Below the pieces are notes generated by a model, which was not told where the DNA came from, did not search any database, and saw nothing but the letters and a program-made list of their open reading frames with translations. Of a DNA stretch of 36,636 bases, positions 1 through 7,404 are shown one piece after another (position 1 is the stretch's first letter; the number at the start of each line of letters is the position of its first letter). This stretch comes from Lachnospiraceae bacterium (GTDB taxonomy: Bacteria > Bacillota > Clostridia > Lachnospirales > Lachnospiraceae), in assembly GCA_017540355.1 (NCBI GenBank), contig JAFYBE010000022.1, positions 1-36,636 of the forward strand, read 5' to 3'. The translations under genes were made by a program, and so were the position numbers.

Positions 1-15
1 AAACTCTCAAATTAA
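1..15 (-). rRNA. rrs: 16S ribosomal RNA, 5' end only (partial)
   Basis: Read on the minus strand, the window ends in TTAATTTGAGAGTTT, the start of bacterial 16S rRNA (the universal AGAGTTTGATC primer site begins here). Only about 15 bases are inside; the rest lies beyond position 1. The exact mature 5' end is estimated by analogy with E. coli. The upstream promoter and leader at 16-334 support the call. Confidence 0.88.
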
Positions 16-299
16 AAAGTTTTTCCCGTTCAAACAAACGTTAGCTTATTTGTCCGTTTTTACCTTGTTTAGGTTTCGTTCTCTGAAATTTTCTCGTCTG
101 CTAAGTCAGAGCCTTAACAGATGTTTTAGGAAATTTTCAGGGTTGCATTGCTGTTCAGTTTTCAAGGAACTTAGGCTCCCGCTTCGCGGGAACGCACGTT
201 AGATTTGCTTTAGCAAATCGTAGGGTTGGCTTTGCCAACCTATGCCTCGTGCTGCCATCCGTTGCTTCGCAACAGAACTTTACGTCTCTCGGACGCAAC
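16..299 (-). ncRNA. rRNA operon leader (pre-16S 5' precursor)
   Basis: This is the transcribed leader between the rRNA promoter (306-334) and 16S. It carries the TTGAAAACTGAACA element (minus strand, 152-165), common in Firmicutes rRNA leaders and spacers and probably part of the processing or antitermination signal. Four short perfect hairpins lie at 178-190, 202-219, 224-240 and 261-273, and a weaker one (TCTG/CAGA) near 101-114. No protein gene is visible. That the leader guides RNase III processing or antitermination is inference from other rRNA operons. Confidence 0.7.
178..273 (-). repeat. Cluster of four small GNA/AAA-loop hairpins in the rRNA leader
   Basis: Four perfect stem-loops lie in under 100 bases. 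On the transcribed strand they read CCCGC-GAA-GCGGG (190-178), GATTTGC-TAAA-GCAAATC (219-202), GGTTGGC-AAA-GCCAACC (240-224) and GTTGC-GAA-GCAAC (273-261). The stems differ in sequence, but all close with GC...GC around an A-rich tri- or tetraloop. A weaker stem (CGTC/GACG, 283-295) precedes them. Confidence 0.75.
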
Positions 300-305
300 T
301 TACAT

Positions 306-334
306 ATAATATCACGGGTGTAAGGTGTCGTCAA
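306..334 (-). promoter_or_regulatory. rRNA operon promoter (sigma-A type)
   Basis: On the minus strand: -35 TTGACG (334-329), a 17-base spacer, and -10 TATTAT (311-306). Transcription would start near 299, about 285 bases before 16S. It lies between tRNA-Ser and 16S, so the rRNA can be transcribed independently of the tRNA promoter upstream. Confidence 0.85.
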
Positions 335-383
335 GACCTTTTTTCAAAAATATTTTGATAGTTTGCAGCCTCCCATAAGGAAG

Positions 384-471
384 CGGAGAAAGAGGGATTT
401 GAACCCTCGCGCCGCGTGAACGACCTACACCCTTAGCAGGGGCGCCTCTTCAGCCTCTTGAGTATTTCTCC
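384..471 (-). tRNA. tRNA-Ser(GCT)
   Basis: An 88-base class II tRNA with a 7-bp acceptor stem (GGAGAAA at 471-465 with TTTCTCC at 391-385) and discriminator G at 384. The anticodon GCT is at 437-435 in a CTGCTAA loop. The long variable arm contains GGTCGTTCACGCGGC, and the T-arm contains GGTTCAAATCC. CCA is not encoded. It reads AGC/AGU codons. It lies directly upstream of the rRNA promoter, so readthrough into the rRNA operon is possible. Confidence 0.95.
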
Positions 472-551
472 GAATTCAGCCGAATATTGCCACTACCAAA
501 TATTCAGTTCGCACCACATAAAGACTACTCTCTAGGGGCAGTGCAAGAGTT

Positions 552-580
552 ATTATACCCGCGTAAATACTAAAAGTCAA
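552..580 (-). promoter_or_regulatory. Promoter for tRNA-Ser
   Basis: On the minus strand: -35 TTGACT (580-575), 17-base spacer, perfect -10 TATAAT (557-552). Transcription would start near 545, about 75 bases before tRNA-Ser. It could also feed the rRNA operon, giving a tandem-promoter arrangement. Confidence 0.85.
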
Positions 581-606
581 TGGGATTTTGAGGTAAAAAT
601 CAACCT

Positions 607-635
607 TTTTTCAGAGCATACAGATGCTCTCAAAA
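607..635. other. Hairpin downstream of the fumarase genes
   Basis: A 7-bp stem (AGAGCAT at 613-619 with ATGCTCT at 624-630, loop ACAG) is extended outward by T-run/A-run pairing across one mismatch. Neither strand has the U-tract immediately after the stem that an intrinsic terminator needs, so its role is unclear. The rest of 472-701 holds the tRNA-Ser promoter and nothing else recognisable. Confidence 0.4.
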
Positions 636-701
636 TCTAGTATAAGTATTGATCCTAACCACAAGATTTAGATGTGTTTCTTCTATATATATAAGATGAT
701 A

Positions 702-1256
702 TTAATCTTCCGATCTGTACTGTGCTATTGCAGTCTCATACAGATTGTTACCGTCCTTATCAACGATGACTATACAGGGAAAATCACGCACTTCAAGCTT
801 CCTTATTGCCTCGGTACCGAGATCTTCATAGGCTACAACCTCGGATGAAGTGATGGCTTTGGATAAAATCGCACCTGCTCCGCCGACCGCAGCAAAATAA
901 ACGCAACCGTTACGTACTATCGCATCAAGCACTTCCTTTGAGCGTTTGCCTTTGCCTATCATACCTTTAAGTCCGAGGTCCAACAGCTTCGGAGCATATT
1001 TATCCATTCTGCTTGCCGTAGTCGGACCGGCACTTCCTATCGGTCTCCCCTCTCTTGCCGGCGACGGACCCATATAATATATGATATTATCCGCCAATTC
1101 TATAGGAAGAGTCTCTCCCTTATCAAGCAGTTCATCCATTCTCTTATGCGCCGCATCTCTGGCTACATAGATCGTTCCGCTTATATATACGTAATCTCCG
1201 CTGTGAAGAGATTCAATATCTTCTTTTTTTAGTGGTGCTTCTATATGTCTGTCCAT
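702..1256 (-). CDS. fumB: Fumarate hydratase (class I, Fe-S), beta subunit
   Basis: The protein (184 aa) matches the C-terminal/beta component of iron-sulphur fumarases and the L(+)-tartrate dehydratase beta family. The GSAGPTTASRMD motif lies around residues 74-85 and a GKGKRS loop follows near 102. With the alpha subunit (1791-2630) it would form the two-subunit 4Fe-4S enzyme that interconverts fumarate and L-malate in the cytoplasm. The start has a good ribosome binding site (GGGAG). The alpha gene is separated from it by the MgtC-like gene, unusual for this pair. Tartrate dehydratase is an alternative, but fumarase is the usual role in Clostridia. Confidence 0.88.
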   Translation of the reverse strand: MDRHIEAPLKKEDIESLHSGDYVYISGTIYVARDAAHKRMDELLDKGETLPIELADNIIYYMGPSPAREGRPIGSAGPTTASRMDKYAPKLLDLGLKGMIGKGKRSKEVLDAIVRNGCVYFAAVGGAGAILSKAITSSEVVAYEDLGTEAIRKLEVRDFPCIVIVDKDGNNLYETAIAQYRSED

Positions 1257-1271
1257 ATACTCTCCCTGTCT

Positions 1272-1778
1272 CTATACCTCCGGGCTATAAATATCTTCCT
1301 TGGATCTTTCCATGCGTGCAACCTCGTTATGCTCACCTGCCAGATGAGGCAGTCTTTGTACCACCATAGTGATAAGTACAACTCCGAGCGCTGATACATA
1401 CATACCCGCACCAAGAGCCATACCCACACCGAGCGTAACCCATAAGCCTGCTGCTGTATTGATACCTGTCGCTACTCCTCTGTCCCGTACCATGATGATT
1501 CCGCCAAGGATTCCCATTCCTGTGATGATTCCTGCAGCAACTCTGGCTACATCACACGAAAAACCCGCAATATTCATCACATCACCGAAGCCGTATTTGG
1601 ATATGACCATCATAAGCGATGCCGCGATACATATCATCATATGAGCCTTGATGCCGGCTGCCTTGGTGTGTTTTTCTCTGTTATATCCTATTACATATCC
1701 GCAAATTGCCGCTGTGAGGATACGAATCAGATGGATCAATTCTTCCGTATTGGTAAAACTGCTGAATTCTTTGATCAT
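1272..1778 (-). CDS. MgtC/SapB family membrane protein
   Basis: The protein (168 aa) is mostly membrane segments. It fits the MgtC/SapB N-terminal domain: a GYNREKHTKAAGIKAH motif near residues 31-46 resembles the family's G-x-x-R-E...G-x-(R/K)-T-H pattern, and the later DVARVAAGIITGMGILGG and TAAGLWVTLGVG stretches fit the family's second half. The family is linked to magnesium limitation and virulence in some bacteria, but its molecular role is not settled. It lacks the soluble C-terminal domain of long MgtC proteins. It sits between the two fumarase genes with gaps of 15 and 12 bases, so it is co-transcribed with them. Confidence 0.85.
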   Translation of the reverse strand: MIKEFSSFTNTEELIHLIRILTAAICGYVIGYNREKHTKAAGIKAHMMICIAASLMMVISKYGFGDVMNIAGFSCDVARVAAGIITGMGILGGIIMVRDRGVATGINTAAGLWVTLGVGMALGAGMYVSALGVVLITMVVQRLPHLAGEHNEVARMERSKEDIYSPEV

Positions 1779-1790
1779 ATATAACCTCTC

Positions 1791-2630
1791 TTATAACTCT
1801 CTGACACTGTGACGATTCACATGACAACAAATATTGATTGCTACGGGGAGTCCCGCTATATGTGTGGGATAAGTCTCTATGTTAACTGCCAAAGCCGTTG
1901 TAGACCCTCCCAGTCCTCCGGGACCAATTCCGGATTTATTGATCCTATCTAAGAGTTCCTCTTCCATATCCCTTACCCATTCGGTGTTCGCAGGAACATC
2001 GATCGGTCTTGTAAGAGCCTTCTTTGCAAGTAGCGCGCATTTTTCAAATGTACCGCCTATCCCAACTCCGACCACCATGGGCGGACATGCATTGGGACCC
2101 GCATCCTTAACAGCCGTAAGGATCGCATGCTTGACTCCCTCTTCTCCGTCTGCAGGCTTAAGCATGAATACCCGGCTCATGTTCTCAGAACCGAAACCCT
2201 TGGGCGCAAGCGTAAGCTTGAGTTTATCACCGGGAACTATGTCATAATGAATAACTGCCGGAGTATTGTCTCCGGTATTAACACGGTCCAGCGGATCTCG
2301 CACAACGCTCTTACGCAGGTATCCTTCAGTATATCCGATTCGAACACCTTCATTAATCGCATCCGTTAGGCTTCCGTCTATATGCACATCCTGTCCTACT
2401 TCCGCAAAAATTACAGCCATTCCGGTATCCTGACATATTGGTATCATATCCTCCCCTGCGATCTTAAGGTTGTCTTCAAGTTGACATAACACCTGTCTGC
2501 CGAGCGGAGATTTCTCGTTCTCTGCAGCATCTGACAACGCCTTCTTCATATCTTCCGTCAGATAGTGATTGGCCTCGATGCACATCTCCCTAACCGCTTC
2601 AGTGATCTTTGACGCTTCTATCTCTCTCAT
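1791..2630 (-). CDS. fumA: Fumarate hydratase (class I, Fe-S), alpha subunit
   Basis: The protein (279 aa) matches the N-terminal/alpha component of class I fumarases. Cysteines expected to hold the 4Fe-4S cluster are visible in PICQDTG, PNACPPMVVG and INICCHVNRH, and the GIGPGGLGGSTTA loop is present. It catalyses hydration of fumarate to malate together with the beta subunit at 702-1256. Such clusters are oxygen-sensitive, which fits an anaerobe. The ribosome binding site is AGG about seven bases upstream. The gene starts three bases after the GH2 gene ends, so the two are co-transcribed. Confidence 0.9.
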   Translation of the reverse strand: MREIEASKITEAVREMCIEANHYLTEDMKKALSDAAENEKSPLGRQVLCQLEDNLKIAGEDMIPICQDTGMAVIFAEVGQDVHIDGSLTDAINEGVRIGYTEGYLRKSVVRDPLDRVNTGDNTPAVIHYDIVPGDKLKLTLAPKGFGSENMSRVFMLKPADGEEGVKHAILTAVKDAGPNACPPMVVGVGIGGTFEKCALLAKKALTRPIDVPANTEWVRDMEEELLDRINKSGIGPGGLGGSTTALAVNIETYPTHIAGLPVAINICCHVNRHSVREL

Positions 2631-2633
2631 TCT

Positions 2634-4418
2634 TTACCTGCTTTCATTGATGCATCTGTAAAACTCCGCAAATAATTCTTCGGCAACCGACTGCATGGTC
2701 TCCTTGTCCACTTTGCATATATGCCTGTCATAAGTGTAAAATCCATTGGTCTCATCCTCCACATCACTAAGCTGTGTATAGATACTTCCCGAACAACCTG
2801 ATTCAATATAAGAGATTATATCATCCCTGTAAAGATTACGTATGGATTCACTTAAAACCCTTTTATCCTTGAAGTTTTTGTAACCGTAGTTGTTAAGCGG
2901 ATTAAAAGTATGTCCTTTCTCCGCATAATTATATCCGCCGAACTCGGAGATCACTACCGGATGATGGTGATGCAGTATCTTAGCTACTTTATGAAAATAT
3001 ACGTGTCGACTGACCACATCGCTTTTAAACTGTCTGAACCATCCCGAGGTGGAATCCACTATCCTCGTGGGATCCAGCTCTTTAAGGTCCTCATAGAGTC
3101 TGTCCGAATCAAACTGACCCCATCCCTCATTAAAGATAGTATAGTAAACTATGCAGGGAAAATTGTACAGATACTTAACTTCCTTTGCCATATGCTCTTC
3201 GAATATTCGCCTGCTCTCAGGATCATGGTGGGTATAATGATCCGTCTTGGCCTTGATGCCGAAAGTTGGCAGTATCGTATCACGCATAAAGTCATAATCT
3301 GAATTATTGACCATATCCTGCCATACCATCATTCCTCTGACATCACATGCAACATAGAATGCAGGAGGCTCTATCTTGATATGCTTACGAAGCGTATTGA
3401 ATCCAAGCTCCTTCATATTCATAACATCTATGTCATATCCCTCTTCCGTGTTCGGCAGAAATATCCCTTCCGGATAATATCCCTGATCAAGTACTCCATG
3501 GAAGAATATAGGTTTACCATTCAGAAGGAATCTTTTATGCTCTCCGATCTTTCGTATTTTAATCTCTCTCAATGCAAAATACGAGGCAACTGCATCCGTA
3601 TCGGTACTCACTCTTATTCCGTATAAATACGGGCAATCCGGGGTCCAGTGCTTGGGATCTTCTATCTCTATATACGTCTTATTGCCATTATATGTCTCCC
3701 TGTATATCATTCTGTGAGGAGTGGAATCACCGGGTGCCACTATCCTCTTTGCAGGGTTATGACCCGTATCGGGTTCATAGACTTCAACGCTGTAACTGTC
3801 CGCATCTCCGTCTACGATCACACGAATACCGTCAAGGTCGGGAGTTATCCTGATCCCTCTTATATATTCTCTCGGAACCTCCTCGATCCATACGGTCTGC
3901 CATATACCGGTGACCGACGTATACCACATACCACCCGGAGTCTTACTCTGCTTCCCGTAGGGATATTTTAAATCCAGCCTGTCTGTTACGTGAACCTGAA
4001 GGATATGGGCTCCCTGTACAGCCATCCTGTCAGTTATATCAAATGTAAAAGGGAGATATCCGCCCTCATGGTGACCCACATATACTCCGTCTATCGATAC
4101 GTCACATATCTGATCCACAGCTCCGAAGTGTAATAATACCCTGCTGCCCTTGGGATATTTCCCGGACTCGTTATATTCAAAGGAAGTGTAATAATCATAC
4201 TCTTCCGGTATACTGCCCTTGTATTCGGGCAGTTTACTGAACTCGGACAGTTCCGACTGAAGCGGGAATGGCACCACCACTCCGCAGTCCCATCGACCGT
4301 TAAGGTTGATCCACTGTGACTGTCTGATAAGCTGTGGTCTCGGATACTCAGCGAATGGCTTTTCTCCGACAGAAATGTCCATCTTTAGTTTTTGAAGGTT
4401 TTTCCTTTTGTCTGCCAT
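2634..4418 (-). CDS. Glycoside hydrolase family 2 protein
   Basis: The protein (594 aa) has the GH2 order: N-terminal sugar-binding beta-sandwich (about 25-180), immunoglobulin-like domain (about 185-290) and TIM barrel (about 295-590). The predicted acid/base is Glu431 in FNEGWG and the nucleophile Glu492 in ISEFGG. No signal peptide is seen, so it should be cytoplasmic and act on imported oligosaccharides. GH2 includes beta-galactosidases, beta-glucuronidases and beta-mannosidases, and the substrate cannot be told here. The upstream ribosome binding site is weak, so the start (or Met13) is uncertain. It lies between a sensor-like protein and the fumarase genes. Confidence 0.87.
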   Translation of the reverse strand: MADKRKNLQKLKMDISVGEKPFAEYPRPQLIRQSQWINLNGRWDCGVVVPFPLQSELSEFSKLPEYKGSIPEEYDYYTSFEYNESGKYPKGSRVLLHFGAVDQICDVSIDGVYVGHHEGGYLPFTFDITDRMAVQGAHILQVHVTDRLDLKYPYGKQSKTPGGMWYTSVTGIWQTVWIEEVPREYIRGIRITPDLDGIRVIVDGDADSYSVEVYEPDTGHNPAKRIVAPGDSTPHRMIYRETYNGNKTYIEIEDPKHWTPDCPYLYGIRVSTDTDAVASYFALREIKIRKIGEHKRFLLNGKPIFFHGVLDQGYYPEGIFLPNTEEGYDIDVMNMKELGFNTLRKHIKIEPPAFYVACDVRGMMVWQDMVNNSDYDFMRDTILPTFGIKAKTDHYTHHDPESRRIFEEHMAKEVKYLYNFPCIVYYTIFNEGWGQFDSDRLYEDLKELDPTRIVDSTSGWFRQFKSDVVSRHVYFHKVAKILHHHHPVVISEFGGYNYAEKGHTFNPLNNYGYKNFKDKRVLSESIRNLYRDDIISYIESGCSGSIYTQLSDVEDETNGFYTYDRHICKVDKETMQSVAEELFAEFYRCINESR

Positions 4419-4427
4419 ATTGTCTTG

Positions 4428-5507
4428 CTATTTTACACCTTTGGATTCATACATCTGCTCAAGCTTGGTCTGAAGATTTGCATTGTACTTGTTAAGAATC
4501 GATATATACTCTTGTTCCCTGGTATTATCCTTTACAAAAAGATGATACCCTTTCTTCTTTTTTCCGTTATACAGATAATTGATCTCAACAAAATAGCTCT
4601 TATCCCCCATATGATACGGAAACTTATTATTCTCTGAACTCTTCTCAAATTCTTTGATCCATTCAAGCATGGATTCTTCAAGACTTCTGTGGCCAACAAT
4701 ACTCTTATCAACCTTTACTCTGTACAGTTCCGGGAATATAGCCTTGGCTGTCTTGTTACTTCCGAGATAATTATACTGAAAGTCCAAAGATACCATACCT
4801 GTATCTCCCGACTGAACCAACGATTCAATACCCGTGTCCGTTATATCATACAGACACATTCTGTGAGATATGAAAAGATATACGACCTGATCAAGTACAT
4901 AGACAATGGGCACAAATTCTATATCCTTAGTGATCATCCTTCCTCCGAAAAAAGCAACGATCGTTATGAGTTCGGTTATGAGCAGGGGTCTGATGATCTT
5001 GTTAGATGCCTCATTTCTTTTAAAATAACTGTACGCCATAGCTACCAGACTTATGATAAAGTATGCTATGACCATGATATAGAACACCGTATGTACCGGA
5101 CCATATGATTTGACCAGTTCTCCTACGCCGTTAACTTCTTTATAATCCACATCCTTATAGAAAACACCTGTATATCCTATGGAAAGAACACCAAGATATA
5201 TCAGTGTATTGAATACGATGAGCGCAACATTGATCCTTCTGTCATATTCAAAATTACATAATCTTAAAACCGCGAGCATAACAAATAAGAGCAGATAGCA
5301 TCCGCCCAGATAAGTTATCTTATTAGCCAGGATCGCTGCTTCTAAAGACCTTGCTTCAGCAAGCATTAAATATCCCAGATTAACAATCGGCATAAAAGCA
5401 AATACCATGGTCATGTGTATATCGAAGTGCCTGTGCCATATTACCAGATATGTCATGGATAGTATCAAAGCAAGTATAAAAGAAACCAAGTAATAGTTTG
5501 TGATCAT
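4428..5507 (-). CDS. 7TM sensor protein with PAS-like domain and no output domain
   Basis: The protein (359 aa) has about seven membrane segments in residues 1-216, in the style of the 7TM N-terminal region of histidine kinases and diguanylate cyclases. A PAS-like soluble part (about 225-345) follows, with FVKDNTREQEY as its end, then a short coiled coil. Proteins of this type normally continue into a kinase, GGDEF or HD-GYP domain; this one stops. The ribosome binding site AAGGAG is ideal. The next gene (GH2) starts ten bases after the stop, with no leftover output-domain sequence between. It may act through a partner protein; this is inference. Confidence 0.65.
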   Translation of the reverse strand: MITNYYLVSFILALILSMTYLVIWHRHFDIHMTMVFAFMPIVNLGYLMLAEARSLEAAILANKITYLGGCYLLLFVMLAVLRLCNFEYDRRINVALIVFNTLIYLGVLSIGYTGVFYKDVDYKEVNGVGELVKSYGPVHTVFYIMVIAYFIISLVAMAYSYFKRNEASNKIIRPLLITELITIVAFFGGRMITKDIEFVPIVYVLDQVVYLFISHRMCLYDITDTGIESLVQSGDTGMVSLDFQYNYLGSNKTAKAIFPELYRVKVDKSIVGHRSLEESMLEWIKEFEKSSENNKFPYHMGDKSYFVEINYLYNGKKKKGYHLFVKDNTREQEYISILNKYNANLQTKLEQMYESKGVK

Positions 5508-5549
5508 TATATTCTCCTTATATCAAGATACGAAGATCTCAGGTATCGG

Positions 5550-6095
5550 TTAACTCCATTTAAGCCTGTGCAACTGTCCCTCTTCTGCAAGGCCGGCAAA
5601 TCTTTGTTGCCTTAACGCTTCATACAGCACAATGGCAACACTGTTGCTTAAGTTAAGCGATCTTATATCCGGGAGCATCGGTATTCGTATACAAAAGGGT
5701 TCGTTCAAAACAAGAATCTCTTCCGGAATTCCGGCACTCTCTTTGCCGAACATTATATAATCATTCGGTCCGTAAGATACTTCCGTATAAGTATGCTTTG
5801 CCTTAGTCGTCGCATACCATATATGCGGTGACGGATTGTTTCCCCCGGATGGGCGGGTTGCTTCGGATGAAGATTTGCCTGCTAACCCTGCTTTTTCCAA
5901 AAAATCCGGGTAATTGATGTATCTGGTCACATCTACTTCCTGCCAGTAATCCATGCCGGATCTCTTGACGGACTTTTCATCCAGACGAAATCCCAATGGC
6001 TCTATAAGATGAAGCTTAGTGCCGGTCGCCACACATGTCCTGCCTATATTCCCTGTATTTGCCGGAATCTCGGGTTCAAGTAATACTATGTTCAT
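5550..6095 (-). CDS. trmL: tRNA (cytidine/uridine(34)-2'-O)-methyltransferase TrmL
   Basis: A SPOUT-class methyltransferase (181 aa) that methylates the ribose of the wobble base in certain tRNAs using S-adenosylmethionine. Family motifs are clear: EPEIPANTGNIGRTCVATG at the N-terminus, YIMFGKESAGIP, and the knot IPMLPDIRSLNLSNSVA near the C-terminus. It is longer than the usual 150-160 residues because of a polar, low-complexity insertion around residues 70-90 (KSSSEATRPSGGNNPSP) and a longer tail. It is the first gene of the minus-strand run to 702. The intergenic space to the divergent plus-strand gene holds the shared regulatory region. Confidence 0.92.
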   Translation of the reverse strand: MNIVLLEPEIPANTGNIGRTCVATGTKLHLIEPLGFRLDEKSVKRSGMDYWQEVDVTRYINYPDFLEKAGLAGKSSSEATRPSGGNNPSPHIWYATTKAKHTYTEVSYGPNDYIMFGKESAGIPEEILVLNEPFCIRIPMLPDIRSLNLSNSVAIVLYEALRQQRFAGLAEEGQLHRLKWS

Positions 6096-6120
6096 ATTGC
6101 CTTATCGTTATCTCAAAATG

Positions 6121-6161
6121 TATACTGTAAATATCAGTTAACATATATCTATTACAGTATA
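6121..6161. promoter_or_regulatory. Perfect 10-bp inverted repeat in divergent promoter region
   Basis: TATACTGTAA (6121-6130) is mirrored by TTACAGTATA (6152-6161) with a 21-base gap. It lies between the divergent starts of trmL (6095, minus) and the S66 peptidase (6183, plus). Centre spacing is about 31 bp, three helical turns, as expected for two sites on one DNA face. A binding protein is not identified. Confidence 0.5.
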
Positions 6162-6182
6162 TCACAACAATAGGAGAATAGT

Positions 6183-7262
6183 ATGAGATATCCCGATTTT
6201 CTGTCTGCCAACGGTCACATCGGTTTTATAGCACCTGCCTTCGGATGTTCCATCGAACCGTACAAGAGCGCATTCGATGCTGCGCAGAAGAAGTTTTCTG
6301 ACATGGGTCATAAGTGTGTGCTTGGCCCGAATTGTTATGCAAGTAACGGGATTGGAATAAGCAATACACCGGATAAGTGCGGAGAAGAACTTAATGCTTC
6401 ATATACTGATGAGGAAAGCGATATCCTGATATCCTGCGGCGGCGGAGAACTTATGTGTGAAGTAGTACCTTTTATCGATTTTGAAGCGATCTCTAAGGCA
6501 AAGCCCAAGTGGTATATGGGGTATTCAGACAATACCAACTTCACTTTTCTCTCGGCCACCCTTGCAGATACGGCTGCCATATACGGCCCATGTGCTGCTG
6601 CTTTCGGCATGAAGCCGTGGCACAGATCGCTTAATGATGCCCTGAACATACTAACCGGGGCTTCATACAGGGACGGAAAGATCAGACTTGAAGGATACGA
6701 TAAGTGGGAGATGTTCTCTGTAAAGGATGATGAGAATCCGTACGTTCCGTATAATGTCACGATGCCCGCAAGGATTGTCAGCCTCTCTGATGGTAAGATT
6801 ACGGAGTATGACGAGAACAGGCCGGTATCGACCGGCGATCTAAAGATGTCGGGAAGGCTCATCGGAGGATGTCTTGATTGTCTTGTTCATTTAGTCGGAA
6901 CAAAATACGATAAAGTTGGGGAATTTGCGGACAGATATTCCGAAGACGGACTAATATGGTTCTTAGAATGCTGTGATTTGGGTCCTTTGGATCTTAGAAG
7001 AGCGATGTGGCAGTTAAGACAGGCCGGATGGTTTAACAATTCAAACGGATTCATCATCGGACGTTCATTAAGATACGGAGAGGAAATGATGGGAGTGGAT
7101 ATGTACAATGCTGTGGTTGACATAATTTCGGATCTCGGTAAGCCGATCCTTATGGATGCGGATGTCGGACACCATCCTCCGATGCTTCCACTTATATGCG
7201 GATCTTATGCCACTGTTGTCACAAGCGGCAACGATTACTCCTTGACAATGGAGTTAAAATGA
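6183..7262 (+). CDS. LD-carboxypeptidase, S66 family (LdcA/MccF-like)
   Basis: The protein (359 aa) belongs to the S66 serine peptidases. The predicted triad is Ser115 in GYSDNTNF, Glu262 in FLECCDLG and His330 or His331 in DVGHHPP. Members either trim the terminal D-Ala from murein tetrapeptides during wall recycling or hydrolyse microcin C-like compounds (MccF). The length and the GYSD context fit both, so the substrate is open. It has no signal peptide and should be cytoplasmic. AGGAG lies just before the start. It is a single gene divergent from trmL and followed by glnA after 142 bases. Confidence 0.85.
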   Translation: MRYPDFLSANGHIGFIAPAFGCSIEPYKSAFDAAQKKFSDMGHKCVLGPNCYASNGIGISNTPDKCGEELNASYTDEESDILISCGGGELMCEVVPFIDFEAISKAKPKWYMGYSDNTNFTFLSATLADTAAIYGPCAAAFGMKPWHRSLNDALNILTGASYRDGKIRLEGYDKWEMFSVKDDENPYVPYNVTMPARIVSLSDGKITEYDENRPVSTGDLKMSGRLIGGCLDCLVHLVGTKYDKVGEFADRYSEDGLIWFLECCDLGPLDLRRAMWQLRQAGWFNNSNGFIIGRSLRYGEEMMGVDMYNAVVDIISDLGKPILMDADVGHHPPMLPLICGSYATVVTSGNDYSLTMELK

Positions 7263-7280
7263 CCTATTGATCAACAGGCT

Positions 7281-7327
7281 TGTGACAATTGTATACATTG
7301 TATTTTCTTTGTCATCTTGTATACAAT
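7281..7327 (+). promoter_or_regulatory. Candidate operator pair upstream of glnA
   Basis: ATTGTATACAT (7288-7298) and TTGTATACAAT (7317-7327) share a GTATAC core, centres 28 bp apart. The second overlaps the -35 box, so a bound protein would block RNA polymerase. TGTGA-N7-ATACA at 7281-7297 also matches the GlnR consensus TGTNA-N7-TNACA at nine of the ten base positions that count. Whether GlnR or a GntR-type protein binds is not decidable here. Confidence 0.5.
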
Positions 7328-7345
7328 CCGTGTATCGCATATAAT
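7317..7345 (+). promoter_or_regulatory. glnA promoter
   Basis: -35 TTGTAT (7317-7322), 17-base spacer, perfect -10 TATAAT (7340-7345). Transcription would begin near 7352, giving an untranslated leader of about 50 bases before glnA. Confidence 0.8.
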
Positions 7346-7404
7346 CATATTGAATACATTGTGTTGAGTAACATCTTAGGATGATACGTATTGGAGGGCA
7401 AAGT

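Noticed and set aside
178-273. CRISPR-like or tandem repeat in the rRNA leader
   Set aside because: The four units are different hairpins of different length, not copies of one repeat with spacers.
607-635. Intrinsic terminator downstream of fumB
   Set aside because: The stem is good but no U-tract follows it in the direction of transcription; the T-run is on the wrong side.
1369-1644. Plus-strand frame inside the MgtC-like gene
   Set aside because: Pro/Ile-rich antisense shadow of a membrane protein on the minus strand; no start signal.
6335-6862. Minus-strand frame inside the S66 peptidase
   Set aside because: The plus-strand frame has a complete S66 active site; the minus frame is only its antisense.
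7381-7404. Earlier ATG for glnA
   Set aside because: GGAGG lies between the two ATGs at the right distance from the second one.
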